Source of the DNA: Pseudomonas marginalis
GTDB lineage: Bacteria; Pseudomonadota; Gammaproteobacteria; Pseudomonadales; Pseudomonadaceae
NCBI RefSeq assembly: GCF_024169655.1
Contig: NZ_JALJWV010000001.1
Location: forward strand, 1,183,001 to 1,247,000
DNA length: 64,000 nt
Reading direction: 5' to 3'
The notes under the pieces were generated by a model that saw only the letters and a program-made list of their open reading frames with translations, did no database searches and was not told the DNA's origin. The translations under genes and the position numbers were made by a program. Within the stretch, counting starts at the first letter, position 1, and each line of letters starts with the position of its first letter. Of this stretch, positions 49,178 through 57,076 are shown one piece after another.

Positions 49178-49510
49178 ATGATCGGAATCGATAGGAACAC
49201 CGGGGCAGCCGTCGATGACTGGCTGCAATTCGTGCAGCGCGCCACCCGAGCGCTGACCACCCCCGTGGGCACTCGCCAGAAGCGTCCGTTGTACGGCTCG
49301 CTGATCCCCCAACTGCTCGGGCAGAACCTCGGCGACGACCTCTTGATCCTCGCCCAAAGCCACGCCGCCAAAGCGTTCTACAACATCGAGAACGGCATCG
49401 CCGACTTTCAACCCCAAGTCATCGTCGCCACCCGCCAGGGCGCCGGTCTGTTGCTGCGGTTTGCCGGCACCTGGAAAAACCGCCAACAATCCTTCGAGGT
49501 CATGACATGA
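49178..49510 (+). CDS. Baseplate wedge protein W (gp25-like)
   Basis: A 110-residue GPW/gp25-family protein with the family pattern GxRxxRPxYGSxI (TRQKRPLYGSLIP) and EPRI-like later segment. It nucleates sheath assembly at the baseplate. It overlaps gene J by four bases. Confidence 0.88.
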   Translation: MIGIDRNTGAAVDDWLQFVQRATRALTTPVGTRQKRPLYGSLIPQLLGQNLGDDLLILAQSHAAKAFYNIENGIADFQPQVIVATRQGAGLLLRFAGTWKNRQQSFEVMT

Positions 49511-50502
49511 GCATGCTGATCCCTGGCCAGAACCAACTGGCAGAGCCGGCGATCATTGCCGTCGACGCGTTCGAGCCGTTGCTGGCGGAGTTCAAGGCGT
49601 TTGTCATTGACTACGTCGCCACCCGTGCGCCGCAAAGCGCCGCCAAACTCAAGGTCAGCCTCGACAACGAAAGCGAACTGCTGACCCTGGCCCTGGAAGC
49701 GTTTTGCGTGCGCCTGCAAACCCACGAGCGCAAGTACAACGCGCGCATCAAGCAGATGCTGGCGTGGTGGGCCACCGGCAGTAACCTCGACGCGCGCCTG
49801 GCCGATATGGGGCTGGAGCGCCAGGTGCTGGACCCCGGTGACCCGGCGGCCTTCCCGCCGGTGCCGCCGACATTGGAAAGCGACGACGACGCACGGCTGC
49901 GCTATTACTTGGCGCCCCACGCGCCGGCGGCGGGTTCGCGCATGCAGTATCGCCGCGAGGTGTTCACCCTCGGCGAACGACCGGCGGTGAACGTGGAAAG
50001 CGCGACACCGGGTGTCGTCACGGTCACCTATACCTTCGACCCGGATGGCTATGCGGCGCAGGTCAAGGACGGCAATGGCCGACGCACCGCCCCCGGTGAG
50101 GTGAGGGTGACGGTGCTGTCCAGGGACGGCGACGGAACCCCTTCTGCCGATTTGCTTGACGGCGTGCGCAGACATTTCGCACGGCCCGATGTACGGCCGG
50201 AAACGGATCTCGTCACGGTCCAAAGTGCGCAGATCCAACGCTACAAGATTCGCGTCGTGGCCAAGATCAACGCCGGCCCGGATTCGGGCCTGACCCAAGT
50301 GGCCGCGCAGCAGTTGCTGCAAACCTACGCCGAGTCCTGTCACCGCCTGGGAGGGCGCGTCGACCCGAGCTGGATCGACTACGCCATCCACAGTGCCGGA
50401 GCGGCGCAACTGCAAATCCTCGAGCCGCTGGCGCCGATTGTCTGCTCGGCGTTCCAGGCACCGTATTGCACGGGCGTCGAGGTGGAGGTGCGCACGCTAT
50501 GA
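49507..50502 (+). CDS. Baseplate protein J
   Basis: A 331-residue P2 gpJ-like wedge protein (family length near 300). The middle part YYLAPHAPAAGSRMQYRR matches the conserved R(Y)-G-S/A-x-x-Y region of Baseplate_J proteins, followed by EVRVTVLSRDGDGTPS. It overlaps W and I by four bases each, so the baseplate genes are coupled. Confidence 0.88.
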   Translation: MSMLIPGQNQLAEPAIIAVDAFEPLLAEFKAFVIDYVATRAPQSAAKLKVSLDNESELLTLALEAFCVRLQTHERKYNARIKQMLAWWATGSNLDARLADMGLERQVLDPGDPAAFPPVPPTLESDDDARLRYYLAPHAPAAGSRMQYRREVFTLGERPAVNVESATPGVVTVTYTFDPDGYAAQVKDGNGRRTAPGEVRVTVLSRDGDGTPSADLLDGVRRHFARPDVRPETDLVTVQSAQIQRYKIRVVAKINAGPDSGLTQVAAQQLLQTYAESCHRLGGRVDPSWIDYAIHSAGAAQLQILEPLAPIVCSAFQAPYCTGVEVEVRTL

Positions 50503-51137
50503 GTGAGCCCAAATCGAGTTTGTTGCCCGCCAATGGCGCACCGTTGGAAAAGGCGTTGGACCTGGGGTTTGGCCACTTGCTGGAACGGATCATGCCGCCG
50601 TTTCCGGCGTTGATGAACCCGCTGCAAACGCCCTCCGAATTCCTTCCTTACCTGGCCGCCGACCGAGGCGTCAGCGAATGGGACGCGGATGCCAGCGAAA
50701 CGGAAAAGCGCCTCACCGTGGGCTTGTCCTGGCAGATCCAGCGCCAGGCGGGCACGCCCAAGGCCTTGAGTTATGCGGTGGAGTCGCTGGGTTTCAGCCC
50801 CAACATCAGCGCCTGGTATCAACAGCGGCCGCTGGGCGTGCCTTACACCTTCGATGTGCAGGCGATCATCGGGCGCAGTTGGTCCAGCGGCGACCATAAC
50901 CGCTTGATCCGCCGTATCAACGCCGCGAAGAGCGAGCGCGACCAGGCGACGATTACCGTGGTTCACCAGACGCAAGCACGCCTTGGCCTGACCGCGATTG
51001 TTCACGCCCCGTTTAACGACAGCGAGTTAAGCCTGCAAGGCGCGTTACCCGAACTTGCCTTGGGCGCTCGACTTAACAGTGCCGGCGTTGCCCGGCACTA
51101 CACCATTAACGACTACGACCTCAGGGCGCAGCCATGA
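50499..51137 (+). CDS. Baseplate protein I
   Basis: A 212-residue P2 gpI-like protein linking baseplate and fibre. The family core LPYLAADRGVSEWDADASE is clear near residue 50. ATG at 50499 overlaps J. It is followed by the fibre genes with a four-base overlap. Confidence 0.87.
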   Translation: MSEPKSSLLPANGAPLEKALDLGFGHLLERIMPPFPALMNPLQTPSEFLPYLAADRGVSEWDADASETEKRLTVGLSWQIQRQAGTPKALSYAVESLGFSPNISAWYQQRPLGVPYTFDVQAIIGRSWSSGDHNRLIRRINAAKSERDQATITVVHQTQARLGLTAIVHAPFNDSELSLQGALPELALGARLNSAGVARHYTINDYDLRAQP

Positions 51138-51664
51138 CAGATGACATTACGCGCCTGGTGCGCTTCACCTCCAAAGGTTTGGATGAAGTGCTGCAGGCAA
51201 AGAACCAGGGCTTGAAAGGCGAAATCACCCACATCGGCGCCGGCACCGGCCGCTACAACCCAGACGGCACGGAAGTGGCCTTGCGTGACGAGCGCCAGCG
51301 GGTGGCGATTGTGGATTACGAGGACTTGGGCGAGCGCCAACTCAGGATGGCCGCGCTGTTCGATGGCGATGGCGAGTATGAGATTGGTGAGTTCGGTTTT
51401 TACCTCGCCAGTGGGACGTTGTTGGCGGTGTATTCGGTAGCTGGGAAGTTGCTGACGTATAAAGCGGCGGCGGCTCGGGTGTTGCAGAAGTTTACGTTGG
51501 ATGTTTCGCCGTTGCCGGCACAAAGCGTGACAGTGGTGGTAGGTACTGAGAATCTTAATATCCTCATCGCCGATGAATTAGCGGCTGTTGCTGCGGCGAA
51601 TATTGATAATATGGCTCGTCATCTTGGAGTGCTCTTTCGCATCATGCAAGTGGAGAAAAAATAG
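51134..51664 (+). CDS. Tail-collar fibre protein (N-terminal fibre module)
   Basis: A 176-residue phage tail-collar protein (DUF3751-like). The conserved N-terminal part includes THIGAGTGRYNPDGTE and the later EIGEFGFYLASGTLLAVYS. In long-fibre phages this domain attaches a fibre to the baseplate; here the protein ends soon after it. The 3' end is AT-richer than the 5' end, hinting at a recombination join. A separate fibre gene follows after 91 bases. Confidence 0.8.
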   Translation: MTDDITRLVRFTSKGLDEVLQAKNQGLKGEITHIGAGTGRYNPDGTEVALRDERQRVAIVDYEDLGERQLRMAALFDGDGEYEIGEFGFYLASGTLLAVYSVAGKLLTYKAAAARVLQKFTLDVSPLPAQSVTVVVGTENLNILIADELAAVAAANIDNMARHLGVLFRIMQVEKK

Positions 51665-51755
51665 CTTTAAATATTAATAGTTTGTTTGGTCTCTTTAGCT
51701 ATCGTTTATATGGTTGCTGGGTGGCCTGAAATGGCAAAGTAAAGGAGATACTATT

Positions 51756-52373
51756 TTGAGTACGGAAACGCAAATAGCCAACTTGGTTCAGGCCTCCAAT
51801 AACCTGACAAGTGCTGTGAATGGAAAAATTGGTGCTATCGACGTACGAATGGATCAGGCTCGTGCAGAATTTGACCAATTTCGTGCGCTTAAGGATGTTG
51901 TTGGAGGTGTTGGTGAGCCTGGGACGTTGTTGATGAGTGTTTTTCAGGGGCTTATTTGGGGAACTGGAGCGCCTTATGACGTCGGGGCGACGGGCGGGAT
52001 GGTCGCAACGGATCTTGGATCCTCAATGAATGTATACGTCCACTTCAAATTGCCATTTTCCATTAACTCAGATGATCAGATGTTTTGGCTGAATATTCGC
52101 GGTTATAGTTACGGTAGCTCTTTGGTACTGGACGAAACATTCGCAGGCTACGTTTACTCTCCACAGCGTGCAGTTATCAATCAGTCGTGTTTTGGGAAAT
52201 TTGAACCCGCTATTTACGCGGATGCGGCTGGCAATGCTGTATGTCGTATAAAAATCCCCAATGTCTATGTCACATCTTTGCGGCTTGATACTATGCAGGT
52301 TGGCCGGTATCGCGCAATTAAGTTGGGTGATATTAAATCTAAGCTCTCTCTCTCGTCGACGGTGGTTTTTTAA
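51756..52373 (+). CDS. Short, AT-rich receptor-binding fibre protein
   Basis: A 205-residue protein. Residues 1-50 form a helical, coiled-coil-like stretch (ETQIANLVQASNNLTSAVNGK and MDQARAEFDQFRALKD); the rest is beta-rich with many aromatics and no known domain. GC content is near 45% in the parts I counted, well below neighbours. The start is TTG at 51756 behind a strong AAAGGAGAT; no ATG fits. It ends directly at the ATG of its chaperone gene. Likely the receptor-binding tip that sets which strains are killed. Confidence 0.75.
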   Translation: MSTETQIANLVQASNNLTSAVNGKIGAIDVRMDQARAEFDQFRALKDVVGGVGEPGTLLMSVFQGLIWGTGAPYDVGATGGMVATDLGSSMNVYVHFKLPFSINSDDQMFWLNIRGYSYGSSLVLDETFAGYVYSPQRAVINQSCFGKFEPAIYADAAGNAVCRIKIPNVYVTSLRLDTMQVGRYRAIKLGDIKSKLSLSSTVVF

Positions 52374-52634
52374 ATGAATGAATCCTCTGTAGATACCGTT
52401 CCATCTCTTATCCTCAGCAAGGAAGGCTTGGAACTATTGGAGTGGTCAAGTATTCGCGTTCGTCGTGATCAACTGTTGCGCGACACAGATCATACTCAAG
52501 TTCAGGACAGTCCCCTTGACGAAAGTCAGCGTGTTCAGGTTGCGGCTTACCGGAGACTTTTGAGGGATGTTCCGCAAGACGTTGGTGATCCGTTCGCCGT
52601 GGTATGGCCCGAAAGGCCGACCTTCCTGAAGTGA
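52374..52634 (+). CDS. Tail fibre assembly chaperone
   Basis: An 86-residue protein with the Phage_tail_APC-like pattern: WSSIRVRRDQLLRDTDHTQVQDSPLDE...RVQVAAYRRLLRDVPQ and a C-terminal WPERPTFLK. Such proteins fold the partner fibre and are strain-matched with it. Its ATG follows the fibre stop codon with no gap, and its base composition resembles that gene. Confidence 0.82.
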   Translation: MNESSVDTVPSLILSKEGLELLEWSSIRVRRDQLLRDTDHTQVQDSPLDESQRVQVAAYRRLLRDVPQDVGDPFAVVWPERPTFLK

Positions 52635-52639
52635 TATAC

Positions 52640-52693
52640 AACCGCGAAAGCGGTTTTTTTTCGTCTCCCCAAAGCCCCTCCCGCAGGGGCTTT
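52640..52693 (+). terminator. Tandem hairpins inside the tailocin cluster
   Basis: AACCGC-GAAA-GCGGTTTTTTTT (52640-52661), then AAAGCCCCT-CCCGC-AGGGGCTTT (52671-52693). They separate the fibre module from the sheath/tube genes. Confidence 0.75.
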
Positions 52694-52721
52694 GGTGTTT
52701 TCCACCCGGAGAATTCAACAC

Positions 52722-52895
52722 ATGCCCACTCGCCAAACCTACACCGTCCTCATCCCATTCCCCATCGGCGCCGGCCATTGGTCCCGCGTCGGCCAGGAAC
52801 TGGAACTGCTGGACGTCGAAGCATCCGCCCTGCGCACCGCCGGCCGCTTGGAACTGACCAGCGTCCTCAATACCACCCCCAAGAAGGCTGAATAA
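52722..52895 (+). CDS. Small protein before the sheath gene, DUF2635-like
   Basis: A 57-residue protein (MPTRQTYTVLIPF...). Position directly before the sheath gene and length recall Mu gp38/DUF2635 proteins, but I cannot confirm the family. It has a predicted beta-rich N-terminus and a helical middle. It ends two bases before the sheath ATG. The ATG is preceded by GGAGAATTCAAC. Confidence 0.65.
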   Translation: MPTRQTYTVLIPFPIGAGHWSRVGQELELLDVEASALRTAGRLELTSVLNTTPKKAE

Positions 52896-52897
52896 TC

Positions 52898-54064
52898 ATG
52901 GCTGAGGTTTTGAACTTCGAGCACAACGGCATCACTGTGAACGCAACTGAGTCCCCCGAGGCCATGGGCGGCCTTGGCGACAACGTCATCGGCCTGGTCG
53001 GCACCGCGCCGAATGCCCACGCATCGATCCCGAAAAACGCCCCGTTCCGCATCAACAGCTTCACCACCCAGGCGCTGCTGGACCCTAGCGGCAGTGAGGC
53101 GGGCACGCTGTTTCAGGCGGTGTACCAGATCCTCAAAGTGGTCAAGGTGCCGGTCTACGTGGTGATCGTGGAGGAGGGCGCGACCCCGGCTGACACGCTC
53201 AACAATGTGATCGGCGGTAACGAACCGATTACCGGCCGCAAACTCGGCCTGGCGGCCCTGAGCAGTGTGCCGGAAGACCTGACCATCATCGGCGCCCCAG
53301 GCTTCACTGGTACCAAGGCCGTGGCGAGCGAGTTCGCCGCCTTCGGCAAGCGCATCAAGGCCCGCGTGGTGCTGGATGGCAAGGACGCCTCAGTTGCCGA
53401 TCAGGTGACCTACAGCGGCGAGCTGGGCGGTGCCGATCTTGGCTTCGACCGTTGCCTGCTGGTACACAACATGCCGTCGGTGTACTCCAAGGCGGCGAAG
53501 AAGAACGTGTTTCTTTCGCCGTCGTCCCTGGCCATCGCTGCACTGGCCAAGGTCAAGCAGTGGGAAAGCCCGGGCAATCAGGTGACCTTCGCCGAGGACG
53601 TTTCTCGCGTGGTTGAGTACAACATCCTCGACACTTCCACCGAAGGCGACCTGCTCAACCGCTACGGCGTGAGCTACTACGCTCGCACCATCCTCGGCGG
53701 TTTTTCGCTGCTGGGTAACCGCTCCATCACCGGCAAGTTCATCAGCTACGTCGGCCTGGAAGACGCCATCAGCCGCAAGTTGGTCAAGGCCGGGCAGAAG
53801 GCGATGGCCAAGAACCTCACCAAGTCCTTCATGGACCAAGAGGTCAAGCGCATCAACGACTGGCTGCAAACCCTGGTCGCTGACGAAACCATCCCCGGTG
53901 GCAGCGTGTACCTGCACCCGGAGTTGAACAGTGTCGAGAAGTACAAGAACGGTACCTGGTTCATCGTTATCGACTACGGCCGCTACGCGCCGAACGAACA
54001 CATGATTTATCAACTCAATGCCCGCGATGAAATCATCGAGCAGTTCCTGGAGGACGTTCTCTAA
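52898..54064 (+). CDS. Contractile tail sheath protein FI
   Basis: A 388-residue P2 gpFI-like sheath protein. N-terminal VGTAPNA, the central GAPGFTGTKAV and DVSRVVEYNILDTSTEGDLLNRYGVSY, and the C-terminal KNGTWFIVIDYGRYAPNEHM segments are typical. The protein forms the spring that contracts to drive the tube through the target envelope. Its stop codon overlaps the tube start by one base. Confidence 0.93.
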   Translation: MAEVLNFEHNGITVNATESPEAMGGLGDNVIGLVGTAPNAHASIPKNAPFRINSFTTQALLDPSGSEAGTLFQAVYQILKVVKVPVYVVIVEEGATPADTLNNVIGGNEPITGRKLGLAALSSVPEDLTIIGAPGFTGTKAVASEFAAFGKRIKARVVLDGKDASVADQVTYSGELGGADLGFDRCLLVHNMPSVYSKAAKKNVFLSPSSLAIAALAKVKQWESPGNQVTFAEDVSRVVEYNILDTSTEGDLLNRYGVSYYARTILGGFSLLGNRSITGKFISYVGLEDAISRKLVKAGQKAMAKNLTKSFMDQEVKRINDWLQTLVADETIPGGSVYLHPELNSVEKYKNGTWFIVIDYGRYAPNEHMIYQLNARDEIIEQFLEDVL

Positions 54065-54570
54065 TGTTTACCAACCGAGTCAGACAGGCCATTGCGGCCA
54101 CCCTCCAAGGCCTGCCGCTGTCCGCGACCGTGGAAGAATTCACCCCGCCGAAGATCGAGTTCGACATGGAGCCCATGTCCGGCGGGCGCTTCATTGCCGA
54201 GGAAATGGCCAAGAGCGGCAAAGTGCTCAATGCCAAGCTGATCCTGCAAGGCGCCGGCCCGGAAATCATGCTGGCCTTGGGCGTGCGGATGGGTGACGAC
54301 ATTCTGCTGAACGTGCGTGAAGCCGGCCAGGACCAGGACGGCAAGACCTACTTCACCTACCACACCGTGGGCGGCAAGCTCAAATCCCTGGAGGAGGCGA
54401 AGCTGAAGATGGGCGAGAAGGCCACCACCACGCTGGAGCTGTCTTGCCGCACCTATAACCGCCTGGAAAACGGCATCTCGGTGATCGACATCGACGTGCG
54501 TACCCAGAAGTTCGTCCTCAACGGCGTCGACATTCTGGGCGACGCCCGCCGTGCGGTGCTGATGCCGTAA
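54064..54570 (+). CDS. Tail tube protein FII
   Basis: A 168-residue P2 gpFII-like tube protein: LPPKIEF-like TPPKIEFDMEPMSGGRF, then DGKTYFTYHTVGGKLKSLEEAKLKMGEKATTTLELSCRTYNRLENG, the family core. It stacks as hexamers inside the sheath. Confidence 0.92.
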   Translation: MFTNRVRQAIAATLQGLPLSATVEEFTPPKIEFDMEPMSGGRFIAEEMAKSGKVLNAKLILQGAGPEIMLALGVRMGDDILLNVREAGQDQDGKTYFTYHTVGGKLKSLEEAKLKMGEKATTTLELSCRTYNRLENGISVIDIDVRTQKFVLNGVDILGDARRAVLMP

Positions 54571-54620
54571 GCCCTCGGGGGCGGGCTCGCTCGCCCCACA
54601 CTTGACCAAGGAATTGCCCC

Positions 54621-55193
54621 ATGGCCTGGATGCCGCCGCTGCACCTCCTGCTGTCCCCGATCACCGCCGATACCGGCGCGACGATCCAGCAGGTTCAACT
54701 CAAACCGTTGTTCTACGCCGCGCAAAAAGACGCGCTGGCCCGGGCCGGTGATGACGAGGACGACCAGTTTTTCGAACTGGCGAAACTCGCCACCGGCCTG
54801 TCGGAAAAAGAGCTCGACCAACTCAAGCGCCCGGACTACGTGAGCATCGCCCAATACGTACATGAGATGTCGACGCGCCCGGCGTGGTTCTTCCTGGACC
54901 CGCTTGAAGCGCCGACCTTCGACGAGCCCGTTCAATTGTTGCTGCCCCTGGAGGCCGCCGGCCGCACCTTCAGCGCATTGCCCCTGGAAATGCCCGCCCT
55001 GCGCGCGACCAAAGTGATGAAAAAACTCGCCACCAACAAAGAGCGCGCCGAGTTCATCACCGCCCACTGCACCGGCCTGATGATCGCCGACCTGGCTGGC
55101 CTGACCGTGCCTGACTGGACGGAGTTGCAGGAGCGCATCGATGATTTTTTAAACAAACCGGCGGACTTCTTTCGGAGCGCGACATCGAAGTGA
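54621..55193 (+). CDS. Tail assembly protein E
   Basis: A 190-residue protein in the position of P2 gene E, between tube and tape measure. The middle part VSIAQYVHEMSTRP and PALRATKVMKKLATNKERAEFI are visible. A double slippery sequence TTTTTTAAAC lies at 55145-55154 near its 3' end, in the right frame for -1 slippage. It is longer than P2 gpE (about 90 residues). It probably acts as a chaperone for the tape measure. Confidence 0.82.
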   Translation: MAWMPPLHLLLSPITADTGATIQQVQLKPLFYAAQKDALARAGDDEDDQFFELAKLATGLSEKELDQLKRPDYVSIAQYVHEMSTRPAWFFLDPLEAPTFDEPVQLLLPLEAAGRTFSALPLEMPALRATKVMKKLATNKERAEFITAHCTGLMIADLAGLTVPDWTELQERIDDFLNKPADFFRSATSK

Positions 55194-55315
55194 TCCTCGA
55201 CGTGGTGCCGCTGATTTACTCGGTCAATGAAGCGGAAATCCTCGACTGGGACGCCGGAAAAGCACTGCGCCGCTACGACATCGCGATCAATCGCCTTGGC
55301 GTCAAACAGGAGTAG
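54621..55315 (+). CDS. E+E' frameshift product
   Basis: If ribosomes slip -1 at T TTA AAC (55148-55154) they continue for 53 codons to a TAG at 55313-55315. The extension reads QTGGLLSERDIEVILDVV and ends AINRLGVKQE, a protein-like sequence without its own start codon. P2 and most tailed phages make the E/E' (G/GT) pair this way. Confidence 0.8.
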
Positions 55316-55321
55316 AGCGGG

Positions 55322-56476
55322 ATGCAAGAGACTCAATACGAGATCAGGCTCGCCGAGGAAGACAAGCGCTGGATGACCTTTGCGGCCCTGTCCAACGAGG
55401 CGACGCTCAACAGTGTGCTGACACCCCTTCCCGAAAGTTTTGTCGGGCCTTCGAGCCTGGATGCCGAACCGCAGCCATCGTCGGAACTCGGCCTGGCGCT
55501 GGTCACGGTGAGCCTGGATATCAACGCCTTGACCCTGGAGCAAGTGCGGCTGCGCGAGACACTGGAAACGCTCAACAGCACGTTATTCATTACCAGTGAT
55601 TCACTGGCGCTCAGGACGGTCGATACCACCTCGCAGGCGCAGAACAGTCAGCCCAAAGAACCGCCGCCGGCAGCCGACTCCTGGGTCGACAAAGGCCTAC
55701 AGTTCGGGGCCGATGCGGCGAAGACCATTGCCAAGGATGTGGGCTCGAGTTTGTGGGATACGGTCAAGAGCAGGGTCTCGGGCAAGGCCATCGATGCGCT
55801 GGCGCAAAAGTTTCCCAAAGCCGGCAAGTGGCTCAAAGACGACAAAGACAAGGACTGCTGCTGCCGCGGCGAGTCTCTTCGTGGCGCCACCACCCCGAGC
55901 ATCATCTTGCCGCCTGGCTATGAGCGTTCTGGCGGGAAAAAGACGTCCGCGAAAAAAACCGCCAAGTCGACGCTGTGGCGGGAGTTGCCCGTTCCCCGTG
56001 GCCCTGGCCCGTTAAGGTATGCCGACACCGCCATCAATGTGATCCAGGGTCTACGCGATGGCGACGCGAAAACAGTCGCCACCGGCCTGTCTACGGCCGG
56101 TGGTGCCTGGGCCGGCGCCTCCGCCGGTGCGGCCATCGGCACCCTGGTGTTCCCTGGCATCGGTACGGCTGTAGGCGGCGCAATCGGCGGCTTGCTCGGC
56201 AGTGAGGCGGGCGCTTGGCTCGGGGACAGACTGTTCAGCCCAGGTGACCGCCTGCCCGCACCCAGCGCCGTCAGCAAGGAGCTCAACAGCGCGCGCTCGG
56301 ACAACGTGCAAGTCACCCTTGCCCCCAGCATCCAGATCACCGGCGTCAACCCCGCCGATGCCCAGCAGGTGGTCAACCAGGTGATCCAGGCCCTGCAATT
56401 CCAATGCATGCCGATGCTCTCCGACACCCTCGGGCTCCGGCGCAACGCGGCACTGGCCGATCCAGGAGGTGATTGA
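55322..56476 (+). CDS. Short tail tape measure protein
   Basis: A 384-residue protein after E/E', the tape-measure position. It has helical N-terminal parts, a basic linker (KKTSAKKTAK near 205) and a Gly/Ala-rich hydrophobic segment (about 255-300, GAWAGASAGAAIGTLVFPG and GGAIGGLLGSEAG) typical of tape-measure C-terminal halves. A Cys cluster (DCCCRG, near 180) is unusual. P2 gpT is 815 residues, so this is less than half. No frameshift or second fragment was found. GGAG overlapping the E' stop serves as its Shine-Dalgarno. Confidence 0.78.
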   Translation: MQETQYEIRLAEEDKRWMTFAALSNEATLNSVLTPLPESFVGPSSLDAEPQPSSELGLALVTVSLDINALTLEQVRLRETLETLNSTLFITSDSLALRTVDTTSQAQNSQPKEPPPAADSWVDKGLQFGADAAKTIAKDVGSSLWDTVKSRVSGKAIDALAQKFPKAGKWLKDDKDKDCCCRGESLRGATTPSIILPPGYERSGGKKTSAKKTAKSTLWRELPVPRGPGPLRYADTAINVIQGLRDGDAKTVATGLSTAGGAWAGASAGAAIGTLVFPGIGTAVGGAIGGLLGSEAGAWLGDRLFSPGDRLPAPSAVSKELNSARSDNVQVTLAPSIQITGVNPADAQQVVNQVIQALQFQCMPMLSDTLGLRRNAALADPGGD

Positions 56477-56859
56477 TGCGACAACAGATGGTGCTGGGCG
56501 ATTTCATTTTTGGGCTCGCCCGTGGGTTTGCCTATTCCTCGCTGACCCGTAACAGCGACGGCGGCTGGGCTGACCTGACGATTATCGCGAGCAAACCGCA
56601 GTCGCGGCAGAACGGCCAGAAACTGGAAAAACTCACCTTCGGCGGCACGGCGATGTACGGCGTGGGCATGCAACGCTTGGACGAGTTGCGCGCCCTGCAA
56701 AATCAACGCGTGCCGCTGCCGCTGGTGGATGGTATCGGCCGCAACTGGGGCTTGTGGCGGATCAATTCGGTGATGGAAACCCAAAGCAACGTGATCGATG
56801 ACGGCACCGCCATGCTCATGACCTGGACCCTTGAACTGGAGGAATTCGTCAATGCGTAG
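56476..56859 (+). CDS. Tail protein U
   Basis: A 127-residue P2 gpU-like protein (MVLGDFIFGL, then KLEKLTFGGTAMYGVG and GIGRNWGLWRINSV). It caps or stabilises the tail end. ATG at 56476 overlaps the tape-measure stop and is preceded by AGGAGGT. It overlaps gene X by 8 bases. Confidence 0.88.
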   Translation: MRQQMVLGDFIFGLARGFAYSSLTRNSDGGWADLTIIASKPQSRQNGQKLEKLTFGGTAMYGVGMQRLDELRALQNQRVPLPLVDGIGRNWGLWRINSVMETQSNVIDDGTAMLMTWTLELEEFVNA

Positions 56860-57064
56860 AGTGCGAAGTATTGCCGGTGATTCAGTCAACCTGCTGCTCT
56901 ACCGCGAACTGGGACGTTGCGATGATGCCGCGGAAGAAACCCTCTGGCGCTTGAACCCCACGCTTGCCGAATACGGCCCGGTGCTGCCGGCTGGCGTGTG
57001 GGTGATCGTGCCGGAAATGGCGTCGCGGCCGGCTGCGCTGCGCCTCGTTTCGGCCTGGGATTAA
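56852..57064 (+). CDS. Tail protein X
   Basis: A 70-residue P2 gpX-like protein with a LysM-like core (GDSVNLLLYRELG...ETLWRLNPTLAEYGPVLPAGVWVIVPE). It starts within gene U and ends 12 bases before gene D. Confidence 0.88.
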   Translation: MRRVRSIAGDSVNLLLYRELGRCDDAAEETLWRLNPTLAEYGPVLPAGVWVIVPEMASRPAALRLVSAWD

Positions 57065-57076
57065 GAAGGAGGCTAC

